DNA of 64,000 nt from Mucilaginibacter boryungensis (GTDB lineage Bacteria > Bacteroidota > Bacteroidia > Sphingobacteriales > Sphingobacteriaceae), in the NCBI RefSeq assembly GCF_015221995.1, contig NZ_JADFFM010000001.1, positions 2,418,001 to 2,482,000 of the forward strand, written 5' to 3'. The position numbers and the translations under genes are program-made. The notes under the pieces are model-generated. The model worked only from the letters and a program-made list of their open reading frames with translations. It searched no databases and was not told where the DNA came from. The stretch's first letter is position 1; every line of letters begins with the position of its first letter. Positions 8,629-17,454 of the stretch are shown one piece after another.

Positions 8629-9725
8629 TGACATCCTTTTTTAAGAAACACTTCAAGGTTATTGACAGGTATATCATAGGGAAATACCTGGGCACGTTTG
8701 CTTTTACCCTGGGTATTTTTGTGGTGATAACCGTAGTGTTTGATATATCTGAAAGGCTGGATAATTTTTTAAAAGGCAAGGCCCCTATTCATGATATCGT
8801 TTTTCAGTACTATGCGGGCTTCGTACCTTTTTACCTGAACATGCTATCGCCGCTTATTAATTTCTTAGCGGTAATATTTTTCACGGCAAAAATGGCCAAT
8901 CAAACCGAAGTGGTGCCTATACTAAGCGGCAAAGTTAGTTTTAACCGTTATTTACGTCCATATTTCATTTCATCAACCATCGTATTTATTATTTCGTTTT
9001 TTGCCAACGTTTTCCTTATCCCTTATACCAACAGGTTAAAAAACACCTTCGAGAATACTTATTTTAACGATGTTGACCCAACTCGCAGCGAAACACATAT
9101 CCAGCTGGATAAGAATACTTTCGTATACCTGCAATCGTATGATGAGGTTACTCACGCCGGTTTTAATTTTATACTTGAAAAATTTAACGGCGATGAGCTA
9201 CGTGAAAAACTTACAGCCCCGCGCATTAATTACGATTCGGTTAAACATATATGGTCATTACCCACCTACACTGTTAGGTATGTGAACGGACTTGACGAAA
9301 AGTTGGTTACCCTGGCCAATAAAGATACCGTGCTGGATATGCGTCCGACTGATTTTGTAGTACGCGACAATGTGTACATGGCCATATCTACCAAAGAACT
9401 GCATAAGAATATCATCAAAGAGCAGATACGCGGCACAGGCGCTTTAATAGACATGCAATACGAGGAATACCGACGTTTTGTATACCCGTTTGCTACGTAT
9501 GTATTAACCCTGATAGGCGTATCCATATCATCCCGCAAGGTACGCGGGGGTATAGGCTTACCTTTGGGAATAGGCATATTTTTATGCTTCACCTATATTG
9601 TGGTTGATAAATTTGCCATTGTATTCTCTATTAAAGGGGGTATGCCGCCTATTATTACGGTATTTATGCCTAATGTTTTGTTTGGTATACTGGGCTACTA
9701 TTTACTTTTAAAAGCGCCAAAATAA
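8628..9725 (+). CDS. LptF/LptG-family (YjgP/YjgQ) permease
   Basis: 365 residues. Membrane helices occur near 20-45, 60-85 and 98-120. A periplasmic beta-rich domain follows (about 130-265), then three C-terminal helices (about 280-360). The opening KVIDRYIIGKYLGTFAFTLGIF and the loop FLKGKAPIHDIVFQYYAGFVPFYLNMLSPLI are typical of the LptFG superfamily, the permease of the lipopolysaccharide transport ABC machine. F versus G cannot be separated safely; the single-copy context after tgt with no partner nearby fits Bacteroidota. One-base overlap with both neighbours suggests coupling. Confidence 0.88.
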   Translation: MTSFFKKHFKVIDRYIIGKYLGTFAFTLGIFVVITVVFDISERLDNFLKGKAPIHDIVFQYYAGFVPFYLNMLSPLINFLAVIFFTAKMANQTEVVPILSGKVSFNRYLRPYFISSTIVFIISFFANVFLIPYTNRLKNTFENTYFNDVDPTRSETHIQLDKNTFVYLQSYDEVTHAGFNFILEKFNGDELREKLTAPRINYDSVKHIWSLPTYTVRYVNGLDEKLVTLANKDTVLDMRPTDFVVRDNVYMAISTKELHKNIIKEQIRGTGALIDMQYEEYRRFVYPFATYVLTLIGVSISSRKVRGGIGLPLGIGIFLCFTYIVVDKFAIVFSIKGGMPPIITVFMPNVLFGILGYYLLLKAPK

Positions 9726-10627
9726 TGCCTGAGCACTCCAGTCCTGCAGGTATCAATAAAAACCTGGTCATCCTTCACTTTACAGTTTTTATATGGGGGT
9801 TTACCAGTATATTAGGTAAGCTTATTTCAGTGTCTGCAGTATCGCTGGTATGGTACCGTGTACTCATCGCCTTTATCAGCTTATTCCTTTATTTTAAATT
9901 TAACCGTACCGATATCAAGGTTAGCAGGCAATCGTTTTTACGGTTGTTTTTTACCGGCGCTTTAGTGGGCGGCCACTGGATATTATTCTTCCAGGCCATC
10001 AAATCATCCACTGTCCCGGTAACGCTGGTATGCCTTTCGTCCATGACTTTGTTTACTGCTTTCTTTGAACCATTGTTCAATAAAAAGAAGATATCCAAAC
10101 TGGAGATCCTGGCCGGTATCCTTATAATCATCGGCATCCTTATCATTTTTAAATTTGAGACCCGGTACACTAAGGGTATTATTTTCGGCTTGTTAAGTGC
10201 CGCTTTTGCCAGCCTTTTCGGCATTATAAACTCTAAGCAGGTTAAAGTAATTGCCGCCCCGGTAATTGCATTTTACGAATTAATGGGCGCCCTTTGCTGG
10301 ATCACTATCTTCATTTTCGCCACGACAGGTTTTACTAAAAGCATGGCTTTGCACACCAGTGATGTGGCTTACCTGGTATTACTGGGAACCATTTGCACTT
10401 CATTGGCTTACGTTGCAGGGGTATCTGTAATGCGTGAGATATCGGCTTTTAAAGTTGCACTCATTACCAATCTCGAGCCGGTTTATGGTATCCTGATGTC
10501 GTTCATTTTCTTTGGCGAGAACGATAAAATGAAGCTTGGGTTTTGGGTTGGCGCACTGATAATTTTGTCCACCATCTTCCTGTTTCCGGTTGCTCAAAAA
10601 CGTATTGTACAATATAAATCGCGTTAA
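9725..10627 (+). CDS. DMT-family (EamA) transporter
   Basis: 300 residues with about ten hydrophobic helices arranged as two EamA repeats (about 12-145 and 155-290). Visible family features are FIWGFTSILGKLI at the start, LVGGHWILFFQAIKSSTVPVTLV in repeat one, and ITNLEPVYGILMSFIFFGE in repeat two. It is likely an exporter of amino acids or other small metabolites; substrate unknown. Start codon overlaps the preceding stop by one base (TAATG), making it the third gene of the tgt operon. Confidence 0.9.
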   Translation: MPEHSSPAGINKNLVILHFTVFIWGFTSILGKLISVSAVSLVWYRVLIAFISLFLYFKFNRTDIKVSRQSFLRLFFTGALVGGHWILFFQAIKSSTVPVTLVCLSSMTLFTAFFEPLFNKKKISKLEILAGILIIIGILIIFKFETRYTKGIIFGLLSAAFASLFGIINSKQVKVIAAPVIAFYELMGALCWITIFIFATTGFTKSMALHTSDVAYLVLLGTICTSLAYVAGVSVMREISAFKVALITNLEPVYGILMSFIFFGENDKMKLGFWVGALIILSTIFLFPVAQKRIVQYKSR

Positions 10628-11341
10628 CCCCCGCCCCAATAGGGGAGCTATCCTCAAATAATTTACAACTTTATTTTTTGGTATCCGTATACAATTGCAG
10701 TGGTTGTATAGTTTCACGATGTGAAAATCCGTCAAGTTTACAGTGTGCCTTAGTGTATTTAATTAATTGTAAACACGTTAACTTGTCAGTAAATTACTAA
10801 GTAGAACGATTATTAATTAACATCTTAGTAATCAATAAATTAAGTACGATCAAGCTAGTGGGTAATTATTGTATATAATTACCCATACCCCGTATAACTT
10901 ATTTAAATAAGTAATTAAAAATCAATTAATTAACATAAAAACTAAAAGTAAAACTTAATATTAATACCTATGATATTAATGCAATATACTAAATAATTTA
11001 GCAAGCGTGGATTTTACCGATATTTTATAAATATAAATCACTAATAAACAGTAGATTAATATCATAATGTATAAGTTAAACATTAGATACTTCATAACGC
11101 TAATCTTAAGCACGTCTTAGTGTAAATAAATTTATAATCAATATGCTTGCCACCTACTCCATTTAAAAATCAAACATGCGCAGCTCACCTAAAAAATTGG
11201 CGCCAATTTTCAGGTGTTCAATTTTAAAAATGGGTCATGGATAGGCCTTTGATAGTCGTTAATAAAAAACCCTACCCTCTTTATTTTATTAGACATTTTA
11301 AAACCTGATATTAGAGGCAAACCATAAACTGAAAAACTACT
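10628..11341. other. 714-base AT-rich gene-free region with several inverted repeats
   Basis: No credible open frame on either strand. A short CCCC-AATA-GGGG stem at 10634-10645 may end the upstream operon. Further in are: GGGTAATTAT/ATAATTACCC (10860-10884); TTACTAAG (10794) with CTTAGTAA (10824); TATGATATTAAT (10969-10980) with its exact complement ATTAATATCATA (11055-11066); a direct repeat CTTAGTGTA (10749 and 11116); and a 31-base palindrome at 11186-11216. Composition is far more AT-rich than the flanks. No tRNA, DnaA-box cluster or known riboswitch was recognised. Confidence 0.6.
11186..11216. repeat. 31-base near-perfect palindrome
   Basis: CACCT and AGGTG ends enclose AAAATTGGC and GCCAATTTT, meeting at a GGCGCC centre, with a small internal mismatch. 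It could be an operator dyad or a hairpin; there is no T-tract, so it is not a standard terminator. It lies 126 bases upstream of the LapA-domain gene. Confidence 0.6.
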
Positions 11342-11653
11342 ATGAGATTAAAGACCATCTTTATTATTGTCATTACCATTTTACTTACCATTGTTATTAT
11401 GCAAAACAATGCGCCGGTAACTTTTAAAGTGCTGTTCTTTTCGTTTTACACCTCGAAATTAATGATGATGCTTTGGGTAGCATTGGCCGCGTTTATTATT
11501 GGCTACCTGGTTGGTCGCCCTAAAGTGAAGAAGTTTAGTAACGATTACGGTCACGGTTATGACGAGCGCGACGAGAATACTCATGAAGGGTTAAACCAGC
11601 CGCAGAAAAATACACTAAGTGACGAAGACAGGGATTATATTAGTGAGGATTAG
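11342..11653 (+). CDS. LapA-domain (DUF1049) small membrane protein
   Basis: 103 residues. Two hydrophobic helices (about 5-22 and 38-58) flank the short loop MQNNAPVTFKVLFFSFYTSKLMMM, and WVALAAFIIGYLVGRPK is the usual LapA-domain second helix and basic exit. The cytoplasmic tail (about 60-103) is charged and probably disordered. In enterobacteria the relative LapA helps set lipopolysaccharide levels; the role in Bacteroidota is untested. It stands alone after the long AT-rich region. Confidence 0.75.
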   Translation: MRLKTIFIIVITILLTIVIMQNNAPVTFKVLFFSFYTSKLMMMLWVALAAFIIGYLVGRPKVKKFSNDYGHGYDERDENTHEGLNQPQKNTLSDEDRDYISED

Positions 11654-11667
11654 CACCACGCATGTGC

Positions 11668-11756
11668 GTCATGCCGAATTTGTTTCGGCATCCCATAAGA
11701 TGAGTTAACAGAATGATTACTTTGCATGTGAGATGCCGAAACAAGTTCGGCATGAC
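11668..11756. repeat. Palindromic intergenic element, GTCATGCCGAA type
   Basis: A 25-base left arm (11668-11692, starting GTCATGCCGAA) and right arm (11732-11756, ending TTCGGCATGAC) are reverse complements with one mismatch. Each arm also holds a small internal ATGCCGAA/TTCGGCAT dyad. Located between convergent genes, so it may also end transcription. Confidence 0.8.
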
Positions 11757-11763
11757 GATTTGA

Positions 11764-12567
11764 TTAGATATTATAAAAAACCTGGTTATCTTTCTCCAAT
11801 ACTGACAAATCAGGGCGTGTGGCGAATATGCCAAATACTGAAGCCCCGCTCCCGCTCATACTGGCATATAATGCGCCAGCGTCATACAGGGCGGCCTTTA
11901 CCCCTCTTATTTCAGGATGGTTCTTAAATACCGACTCTTCAAAATCATTTTTGATGATATACTTCCACTCTTTCACCGGGAACCCTATATGGCCCTGTAA
12001 AGGGCCCTCAGCGGGCTTTGGGCTTACACCGCGATAAGCCTCCGCGGTGGATACATGTGCAGGTGGCATCACCAGCACTAAATGATAAGTGGACAGATCG
12101 AGACTCACGGGCTCAAACTCATCCCCCTTTCCAAATGCGTATACCGGCTTGCTTTCAATAAAGAAGGCGCAATCCGCGCCCAATTGCCGGGCGTAGCCGC
12201 GCATCTGTTCCGCACTCAATCCTAAATTAAAATACTGGTTCAGTAATTTGATGAAAAAAGCAGCATCGGCCGAGCCACCGCCCAGCCCCGCACCTATTGG
12301 GATATGTTTATGAAGATGAATATCTACAGGCGGCAGGTCGAAGTCTTTTTTCAGCAGATCGTACCCTTTCAGGCACAGGTTATCCGTTATCTTGCCGGGA
12401 ATATCCAGGCCAGATGCATTAAAGGTCACCTGATCGCTTTTAATAATTTCCAGCGCATCGTAAATCTTGATGGGATAAAAAACTGTTTCCAGGTTATGGT
12501 AACCGTCGGGTCGGCGACTGGTGATGTTTAAGCCTATATTTATTTTAGCGTTTGGAAATGCGATCAT
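11764..12567 (-). CDS. ispE: 4-diphosphocytidyl-2-C-methyl-D-erythritol kinase
   Basis: 267 residues from the ATG at 12565-12567. The longer frame to 12660 adds 31 residues without homology character. GHMP kinase motifs are present: FPNAKINIGLNITSRRPDGYHNLETVF at the start (substrate-binding Lys and Asp region), the ATP loop PIGAGLGGGSADAA near residue 90, and SGSGASVFGIF near the end. It phosphorylates CDP-ME in the non-mevalonate isoprenoid pathway. Monocistronic, head-to-head with thyA. Confidence 0.95.
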   Translation of the reverse strand: MIAFPNAKINIGLNITSRRPDGYHNLETVFYPIKIYDALEIIKSDQVTFNASGLDIPGKITDNLCLKGYDLLKKDFDLPPVDIHLHKHIPIGAGLGGGSADAAFFIKLLNQYFNLGLSAEQMRGYARQLGADCAFFIESKPVYAFGKGDEFEPVSLDLSTYHLVLVMPPAHVSTAEAYRGVSPKPAEGPLQGHIGFPVKEWKYIIKNDFEESVFKNHPEIRGVKAALYDAGALYASMSGSGASVFGIFATRPDLSVLEKDNQVFYNI

Positions 12568-12588
12568 AATTCTCTTAACAACGGCCTG

Positions 12589-12596
12589 TATTTTTG
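12589..12596 (+). promoter_or_regulatory. Possible -7 element of thyA
   Basis: TATTTTTG fits TAnnTTTG and lies 92 bases before the thyA ATG. A second, weaker candidate (TTTTCTTTG) ends at 12634. Either could serve thyA; neither has an evident -33 box. Confidence 0.35.
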
Positions 12597-12688
12597 CACA
12601 TCCGTAGGATACCAAAAATAGATTATTTTTCTTTGCAGATGGTATTGATTGATTACTCATTCAATAATTCACTCATTCAATAATTGAA

Positions 12689-13510
12689 ATGAAACAATAT
12701 TTAGACCTGATGCGCCACGTACTGGATAACGGCGCCCAAAAGCACGACCGTACCGGCACCGGCACCATCAGCGTGTTTGGCTACCAGATGCGCTTTAACC
12801 TGAAGGACGGCTTTCCGCTGGTAACCACCAAGAAACTACACTTGAAATCTATTATACATGAATTGATATGGTTTTTAAGTGGTGACACCAATATCAAATA
12901 CCTTAAGGATAATGGTGTAAAAATTTGGGATGAGTGGGCCGATGCCAATGGCAATCTTGGCCCTGTTTACGGTTATCAATGGCGGTCGTGGCCTACGCCT
13001 GATGGCCGCCATATCGATCAGATCACCCAGGTGGTAAACCAATTGAAAAACAATCCTGATTCGCGCCGCATTATGGTTTCGGCCTGGAATGTGGGTGATG
13101 TTGAGCACATGGCCCTTCCGCCATGCCACAGCTTATTCCAGTTTTATGTGGAGCCCGCAAACCCGCTAAAAGGTGAAACAAAGGGTAAACTTTCCTGCCA
13201 GCTTTACCAGCGCAGTGCCGATATATTTTTGGGCGTGCCGTTCAACATCGCCTCGTATGCGCTGCTAACCATGATGATGGCCCAGGTATGCGATCTGGAT
13301 TATGGCGACTTCGTCCACACATTCGGCGATGCGCATCTGTACAATAACCATATTGAACAGGCCAACCTGCAACTAAGCCGCGAACCACGTCCGTTGCCTA
13401 CAATGAAGATCAACCCTGATGTGAAAGACATCTTCGCCTTCAGGTTTGAAGATTTCACGCTTGAGAATTACGATCCATGGCCGCATATTAAGGGAGCGGT
13501 AGCGGTATAA
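12689..13510 (+). CDS. thyA: Thymidylate synthase
   Basis: 273 residues, class I ThyA. It makes dTMP from dUMP using methylene-tetrahydrofolate. Visible motifs: [18 protein letters not shown] (phosphate-binding Arg), the catalytic Cys in [37 protein letters not shown], and the dUMP-binding [12 protein letters not shown]. Dihydrofolate produced here is reduced by the folA product encoded 123 bases downstream, although a palindromic element separates the two and may reduce readthrough. Confidence 0.97.
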   Translation: MKQYLDLMRHVLDNGAQKHDRTGTGTISVFGYQMRFNLKDGFPLVTTKKLHLKSIIHELIWFLSGDTNIKYLKDNGVKIWDEWADANGNLGPVYGYQWRSWPTPDGRHIDQITQVVNQLKNNPDSRRIMVSAWNVGDVEHMALPPCHSLFQFYVEPANPLKGETKGKLSCQLYQRSADIFLGVPFNIASYALLTMMMAQVCDLDYGDFVHTFGDAHLYNNHIEQANLQLSREPRPLPTMKINPDVKDIFAFRFEDFTLENYDPWPHIKGAVAV

Positions 13511-13528
13511 TATTACACAACACCATCT

Positions 13529-13610
13529 GTCATTTCGAACCGTAGGGAGAAATCTTCTGCACGCAGCCGGTCTTCACGTAAAAGATTTCTCCTTCCTCAT
13601 TCGAAATGAC
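13529..13610. repeat. Palindromic intergenic element, GTCATTTCGAA type
   Basis: Starts GTCATTTCGAACCGTAGG and ends ATTCGAAATGAC; the internal arms GAGAAATCTT and AAGATTTCTC also pair. It lies between thyA and folA on the same strand. A relative occurs at 24957-25063. Confidence 0.8.
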
Positions 13611-13633
13611 ATGATGTTTATACATTCGCAATT

Positions 13634-14116
13634 ATGACAATCTCCGCCGTAGTAGCTATCTCCGAAAACAATGCCATAGGCAAAAACAACCAATTACTTT
13701 GGCATTTGCCCAATGATCTGAAACATTTTAAGCAGATCACCAGCGGGCATACCGTGATAATGGGGCGTAAAACTTACGACTCAGTTGGCCGTCCGTTGCC
13801 TAACCGCCGCAATATTGTGGTCACCCGTCAGCAAATAGAAATACCGGGGTGCGAGATAGTAAACTCGGTTGATGAGGCCATTGCTTTATGCGAAGGCGAG
13901 GAAGAGGTATTTATTGTTGGCGGCGCCGAGATATACAAACTGGCTATGCCCAAAACGGATAAGATATATTTAACCATTGTACACCAGGCATTTGAAGCCG
14001 ACGCTTTCTTTCCGCAAATAGATGATAACGAGTGGGTGGCAATTGAAAGGGAAGACCACGGAACTGATGAAAAGCATAGCATCCCCTATTCATTTATCAC
14101 ACTACAGCGCCGCTAA
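13634..14116 (+). CDS. folA: Dihydrofolate reductase
   Basis: 160 residues. It reduces dihydrofolate with NADPH. Motifs in order: ISAVVAISENNAIGKNNQLLWHLPNDLKHFKQIT, with the catalytic Asp in LPNDL and the Met20-type loop; VIMGRKTYDSVGRPLPNRRNIVVTRQ for NADPH binding; FIVGGAEIY near residue 96. Length and order match chromosomal DHFR. Paired functionally with thyA just upstream. Confidence 0.97.
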   Translation: MTISAVVAISENNAIGKNNQLLWHLPNDLKHFKQITSGHTVIMGRKTYDSVGRPLPNRRNIVVTRQQIEIPGCEIVNSVDEAIALCEGEEEVFIVGGAEIYKLAMPKTDKIYLTIVHQAFEADAFFPQIDDNEWVAIEREDHGTDEKHSIPYSFITLQRR

Positions 14117-14171
14117 CATTTTCTGTCATCAAATTGTTTTAATTTAAAATTTTTGGGTTGCGAAATTTTAT

Positions 14172-14179
14172 TAGATTTG
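14172..14179 (+). promoter_or_regulatory. Probable secDF promoter (-7 element)
   Basis: TAGATTTG matches TAnnTTTG. A TTTTG at 14151-14155 lies 16 bases upstream and could act as the -33 box. The start codon follows 51 bases downstream. Confidence 0.5.
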
Positions 14180-14230
14180 CCGTCTTATTTAAAAAGGCTA
14201 TAAACTAAATATATACATACAACAATAACA

Positions 14231-17221
14231 ATGCAAGGTAAAGGGGTTATTAAATTTTTCGCCATCATACTGGCTATTTCATGCTTGTACCAGCTCTCGT
14301 TTACTTGGGTAACCAAGAAGGTTGAGAAAGATGCCGAAGTTTATTCAAAGGGTAACGAACAAAAAAAGAAAGCCTACCTGGATTCTATTTCAGGCCAGCC
14401 AGTGTACCCGTTATTTAACCATACCTACCAATACTGTAAAAACAAGGAGCTTGCTCTGGGTTTGGACTTAAAGGGTGGTATGAACGTTACAATGCAGATC
14501 GCATTAGGCGACCTGATCAAAACATTAGCTAACAACAACACAGATCCTGATTTTAACAGGGCACTGAGTAATGCCAGCCTTGATGCAAAAACCAGCCCGG
14601 CTAATTATATCAACCTGTTTATGGATGAATATAAAAAGATTAGCCCTAACGGTAAACTGGCCCCTATTTTCGCCACAAAAGAAAATGCCGGTCACATTAA
14701 GTTTGATGCTTCAAACAGCGAAGTTGAATCTTTCCTGAAAGATCAGGCCAATACCGCTGTTACGCAATCATTCAACATTTTGCGTACCCGTATAGATAAA
14801 TTTGGTGTAACACAGCCAAATATTCAACTGCAAACTGGCACCAACCGTATTTTGGTTGAATTACCGGGCGTAACCGATAAAGAACGCGTGCGTAAACTGT
14901 TACAAGGTTCGGCTAAGCTGGAATTTTACGAGACTTACGAAAACCAGGAGGTTTACCAGTTACTTACTAATATCAACACCCTGTTGGCGGCCAAAAATAA
15001 AGCTGCGGGTAAAGGTAAAGACACTACAAAAGCGGTTGCTGCTGTAACCCCTGACGCTAAAAAAGATACTGCGAAAACAGCAGGCTCATTATTAAGCAAG
15101 GTTAAAAAAGAAGCTGGCACTGCTAAAGACACTTCATCGTTAAAAGGCAGATTAAAAGCTGAAGCAGAGAACCCGTTATTTGCTAAAATGACACCTGCTT
15201 ATTCATCAGGCGCCAATGGACAGCCATCAGGATTACGCCCGGGCCCAACTGTTGGCTATGCTTCAGAAAAAGATACCGCCGCTGTTGACGCTTATCTGGC
15301 TATGCCTGAAGTTAAAGCTGTATTGCCACAAAACCTGAAATTGGTTTGGGGTATTAAACCAATAGAAAAAAGCAAAACTTTTGAATTATACGCCATCAAA
15401 TTATCTGGCGCTACCAATGGCCCGGTATTAACCGGCGGTGTTATTACCGATGCCAACTCGGACATTAACCCGCAAACCGGTACTTACGAGGTTACCATGG
15501 ATATGAACAGCGAAGGTGCACAAACCTGGGCACGTGTAACTGCTGCTGCCGCAGGTAACCCTAAAGATGAAACCGACAACCGTTCTATAGCCATTGTGTT
15601 AGATGATAACGTAGTTTCTGCCCCACGTGTAAGTAACGAGATCACTGGCGGCCGCTCCTCTATCAGTGGTAGCTTCACTATGGAAGAAACCAAGGATTTG
15701 GCCAACATTTTGAAAGCAGGCCGTTTACCGGCACCGGCACGTATTGTGTCTGAAGAAGTGGTGGGCCCGTCATTAGGTCAGGAATCTATCAACCACGGTT
15801 TGGCTTCAAGTATTGCCGGTTTGGTTGTGGTATTAATATTCATGGTTGCTTACTACAACCGTGCAGGTACTATTGCGGTAGTGGCCGTAATTGTTAACGT
15901 ATTCTTCCTGATGGGTGTATTAACCAGCTTAGGCGCTGTGTTAACGCTTGATGGTATAGCCGGTATTATCCTGATACTCGGTATAGCAGTTGATGCCAAC
16001 GTACTGATATATGAACGCGTGCGCGAAGAAATGGCGCATGGCAAATCTATCCGTTTAGCAGTTGCCGATGGTTTTAAACACGCTTTACCTTCAATTCTTG
16101 ACTCTAACATCAGTACCTTCCTTACCGGTTTAATTTTATTCTCGTTCGGTTCGGGCCCTATCTTAGGCTTCGCCACAACGCTGATGATCGGTATTGTTAC
16201 TTCCCTGTTCTGCTCGTTATTGATCTCGAGGTTAATATTTGAATGGATGCTGGGTAAAGGTTGGGATATTAAATTTAGCAACCCATGGAGTTCACATACC
16301 TTTAAAAACGCGAATTACGCGTTTGTTAAAAACCGTTTCAAGTTTTACGCCTTGTCAGGTACGTTTATCCTATTAGGTTTAATCTCTATGTTTACCCGCG
16401 GTTTCAACTACGGTGTAGATTTCCAGGGCGGCCGTACTTATGAAGTAAGGTTTGACAAAACTGTTTCTACACAAGCTATCCGCGATGCGGTTGACGCCGA
16501 TTTTGGCCAGGGTAAAACCGAGGTTAAAACCTTTGGCAGCGATAACCAGATACGTGTAACCACCAATTATTTAATTGAAGACCAGTCGCAAACTGTTGAC
16601 AATAAAGTGGAGACCGATTTACGCAAAGCAATGTCTAACGTTAACCCTAAATTTAATATCATTGGTCAGCAAAAAGTAGGCCCAACCATAGCTAACGACT
16701 TAAAAACATCGGCTATATGGACTGTAGTTTTCGCTATCATCGTAATTTCAGGCTATATCCTTATCCGTTTCCGCAAATGGCAGTTTAGCTTAGGTGCGAT
16801 GATCGCTACCGCGCATGATGCCTTACTGGTACTTTCATTCTTCTCGATATTTAAGGATATGTTACCATTCTCGCTGGATATCGACCAGAAATTCATCGCG
16901 GCCATTTTGACAGTAATTGGTTATTCAATTAACGATACCGTGGTTGTATTCGACCGTATCCGTGAGTTCCTTAACCTGCACCATTCAAAAACCGACGATC
17001 CGAAAACGGTAATTAACCAAGCTATTAATAGTACTTTAAGCCGTACCATTATTACCGCGTTAACTGTAATATTCGTATTGTTAGTACTGTTTATCTTCGG
17101 TGGCGATGTACTGCGCGGCTTCTCGTTCGCGTTGTTGATAGGTGTTACCTTTGGTACCTACTCGTCAATTTGTGTTGCTACACCAGTTATCATTGACTTT
17201 GGTAAAAAAGATTTGAAATAA
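14231..17221 (+). CDS. secDF: SecDF fusion, protein translocase auxiliary subunit
   Basis: 996 residues. The SecD half (about 1-690) starts with one membrane helix, has the periplasmic P1 domain (LALGLDLKGGMNVTMQI; RTRIDKFGVTQPNIQLQ), then six helices with the GIAGIILILGIAVDANVLIYERVREE motif. The SecF half (about 690-996) repeats the plan with NYGVDFQGGRTYEVRF and YSINDTVVVFDRIRE. A low-complexity Lys/Thr/Ala insertion (about 250-310) lies within the SecD periplasmic part. The protein uses proton motive force to pull exported proteins across the inner membrane. A strong terminator follows. Confidence 0.97.
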   Translation: MQGKGVIKFFAIILAISCLYQLSFTWVTKKVEKDAEVYSKGNEQKKKAYLDSISGQPVYPLFNHTYQYCKNKELALGLDLKGGMNVTMQIALGDLIKTLANNNTDPDFNRALSNASLDAKTSPANYINLFMDEYKKISPNGKLAPIFATKENAGHIKFDASNSEVESFLKDQANTAVTQSFNILRTRIDKFGVTQPNIQLQTGTNRILVELPGVTDKERVRKLLQGSAKLEFYETYENQEVYQLLTNINTLLAAKNKAAGKGKDTTKAVAAVTPDAKKDTAKTAGSLLSKVKKEAGTAKDTSSLKGRLKAEAENPLFAKMTPAYSSGANGQPSGLRPGPTVGYASEKDTAAVDAYLAMPEVKAVLPQNLKLVWGIKPIEKSKTFELYAIKLSGATNGPVLTGGVITDANSDINPQTGTYEVTMDMNSEGAQTWARVTAAAAGNPKDETDNRSIAIVLDDNVVSAPRVSNEITGGRSSISGSFTMEETKDLANILKAGRLPAPARIVSEEVVGPSLGQESINHGLASSIAGLVVVLIFMVAYYNRAGTIAVVAVIVNVFFLMGVLTSLGAVLTLDGIAGIILILGIAVDANVLIYERVREEMAHGKSIRLAVADGFKHALPSILDSNISTFLTGLILFSFGSGPILGFATTLMIGIVTSLFCSLLISRLIFEWMLGKGWDIKFSNPWSSHTFKNANYAFVKNRFKFYALSGTFILLGLISMFTRGFNYGVDFQGGRTYEVRFDKTVSTQAIRDAVDADFGQGKTEVKTFGSDNQIRVTTNYLIEDQSQTVDNKVETDLRKAMSNVNPKFNIIGQQKVGPTIANDLKTSAIWTVVFAIIVISGYILIRFRKWQFSLGAMIATAHDALLVLSFFSIFKDMLPFSLDIDQKFIAAILTVIGYSINDTVVVFDRIREFLNLHHSKTDDPKTVINQAINSTLSRTIITALTVIFVLLVLFIFGGDVLRGFSFALLIGVTFGTYSSICVATPVIIDFGKKDLK

Positions 17222-17244
17222 GAAAGTAATTTCTATCAATATTC

Positions 17245-17275
17245 AAGGCTCCAAAGAACATTTGGAGCCTTTTTT
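17245..17275 (+). terminator. secDF rho-independent terminator
   Basis: AAGGCTCCAAA and TTTGGAGCCTT form an 11-bp stem around a short loop, followed by TTTTT. Confidence 0.9.
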
Positions 17276-17314
17276 GTTATACATAAAAGCCAAAGGCACA
17301 AAGCTATCGCTATA

Positions 17315-17410
17315 CGTCATTGCGAGGTACGAAGCAATCTCCAAGCTACGCGAAGAAGATTTAAATTCTAACCTTTGGGTGTAAAGATTGCTTCGTACCT
17401 CGCAATGACG
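17315..17410. repeat. Palindromic intergenic element, GTCATTGCGA type
   Basis: A perfect 26-base inverted repeat: the left arm (17315-17340) starts CGTCATTGCGAGGTACGAAG and the right arm (17385-17410) ends CTCGCAATGACG; the loop is 44 bases. It sits between the secDF terminator and the next + strand gene. Confidence 0.85.
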
Positions 17411-17454
17411 CTTGTTTAAAACTTAATCAATCTAAAAGCTTTAAGCTTAAAACT

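Noticed and set aside
10628..11341. Candidate replication origin because of high AT content
   Set aside because: No cluster of DnaA boxes and no dnaA, dnaN or other origin-linked gene nearby.
13511..13633. Small RNA gene between thyA and folA
   Set aside because: The structure is explained by the GTCAT-type palindrome, which recurs elsewhere with the same plan.
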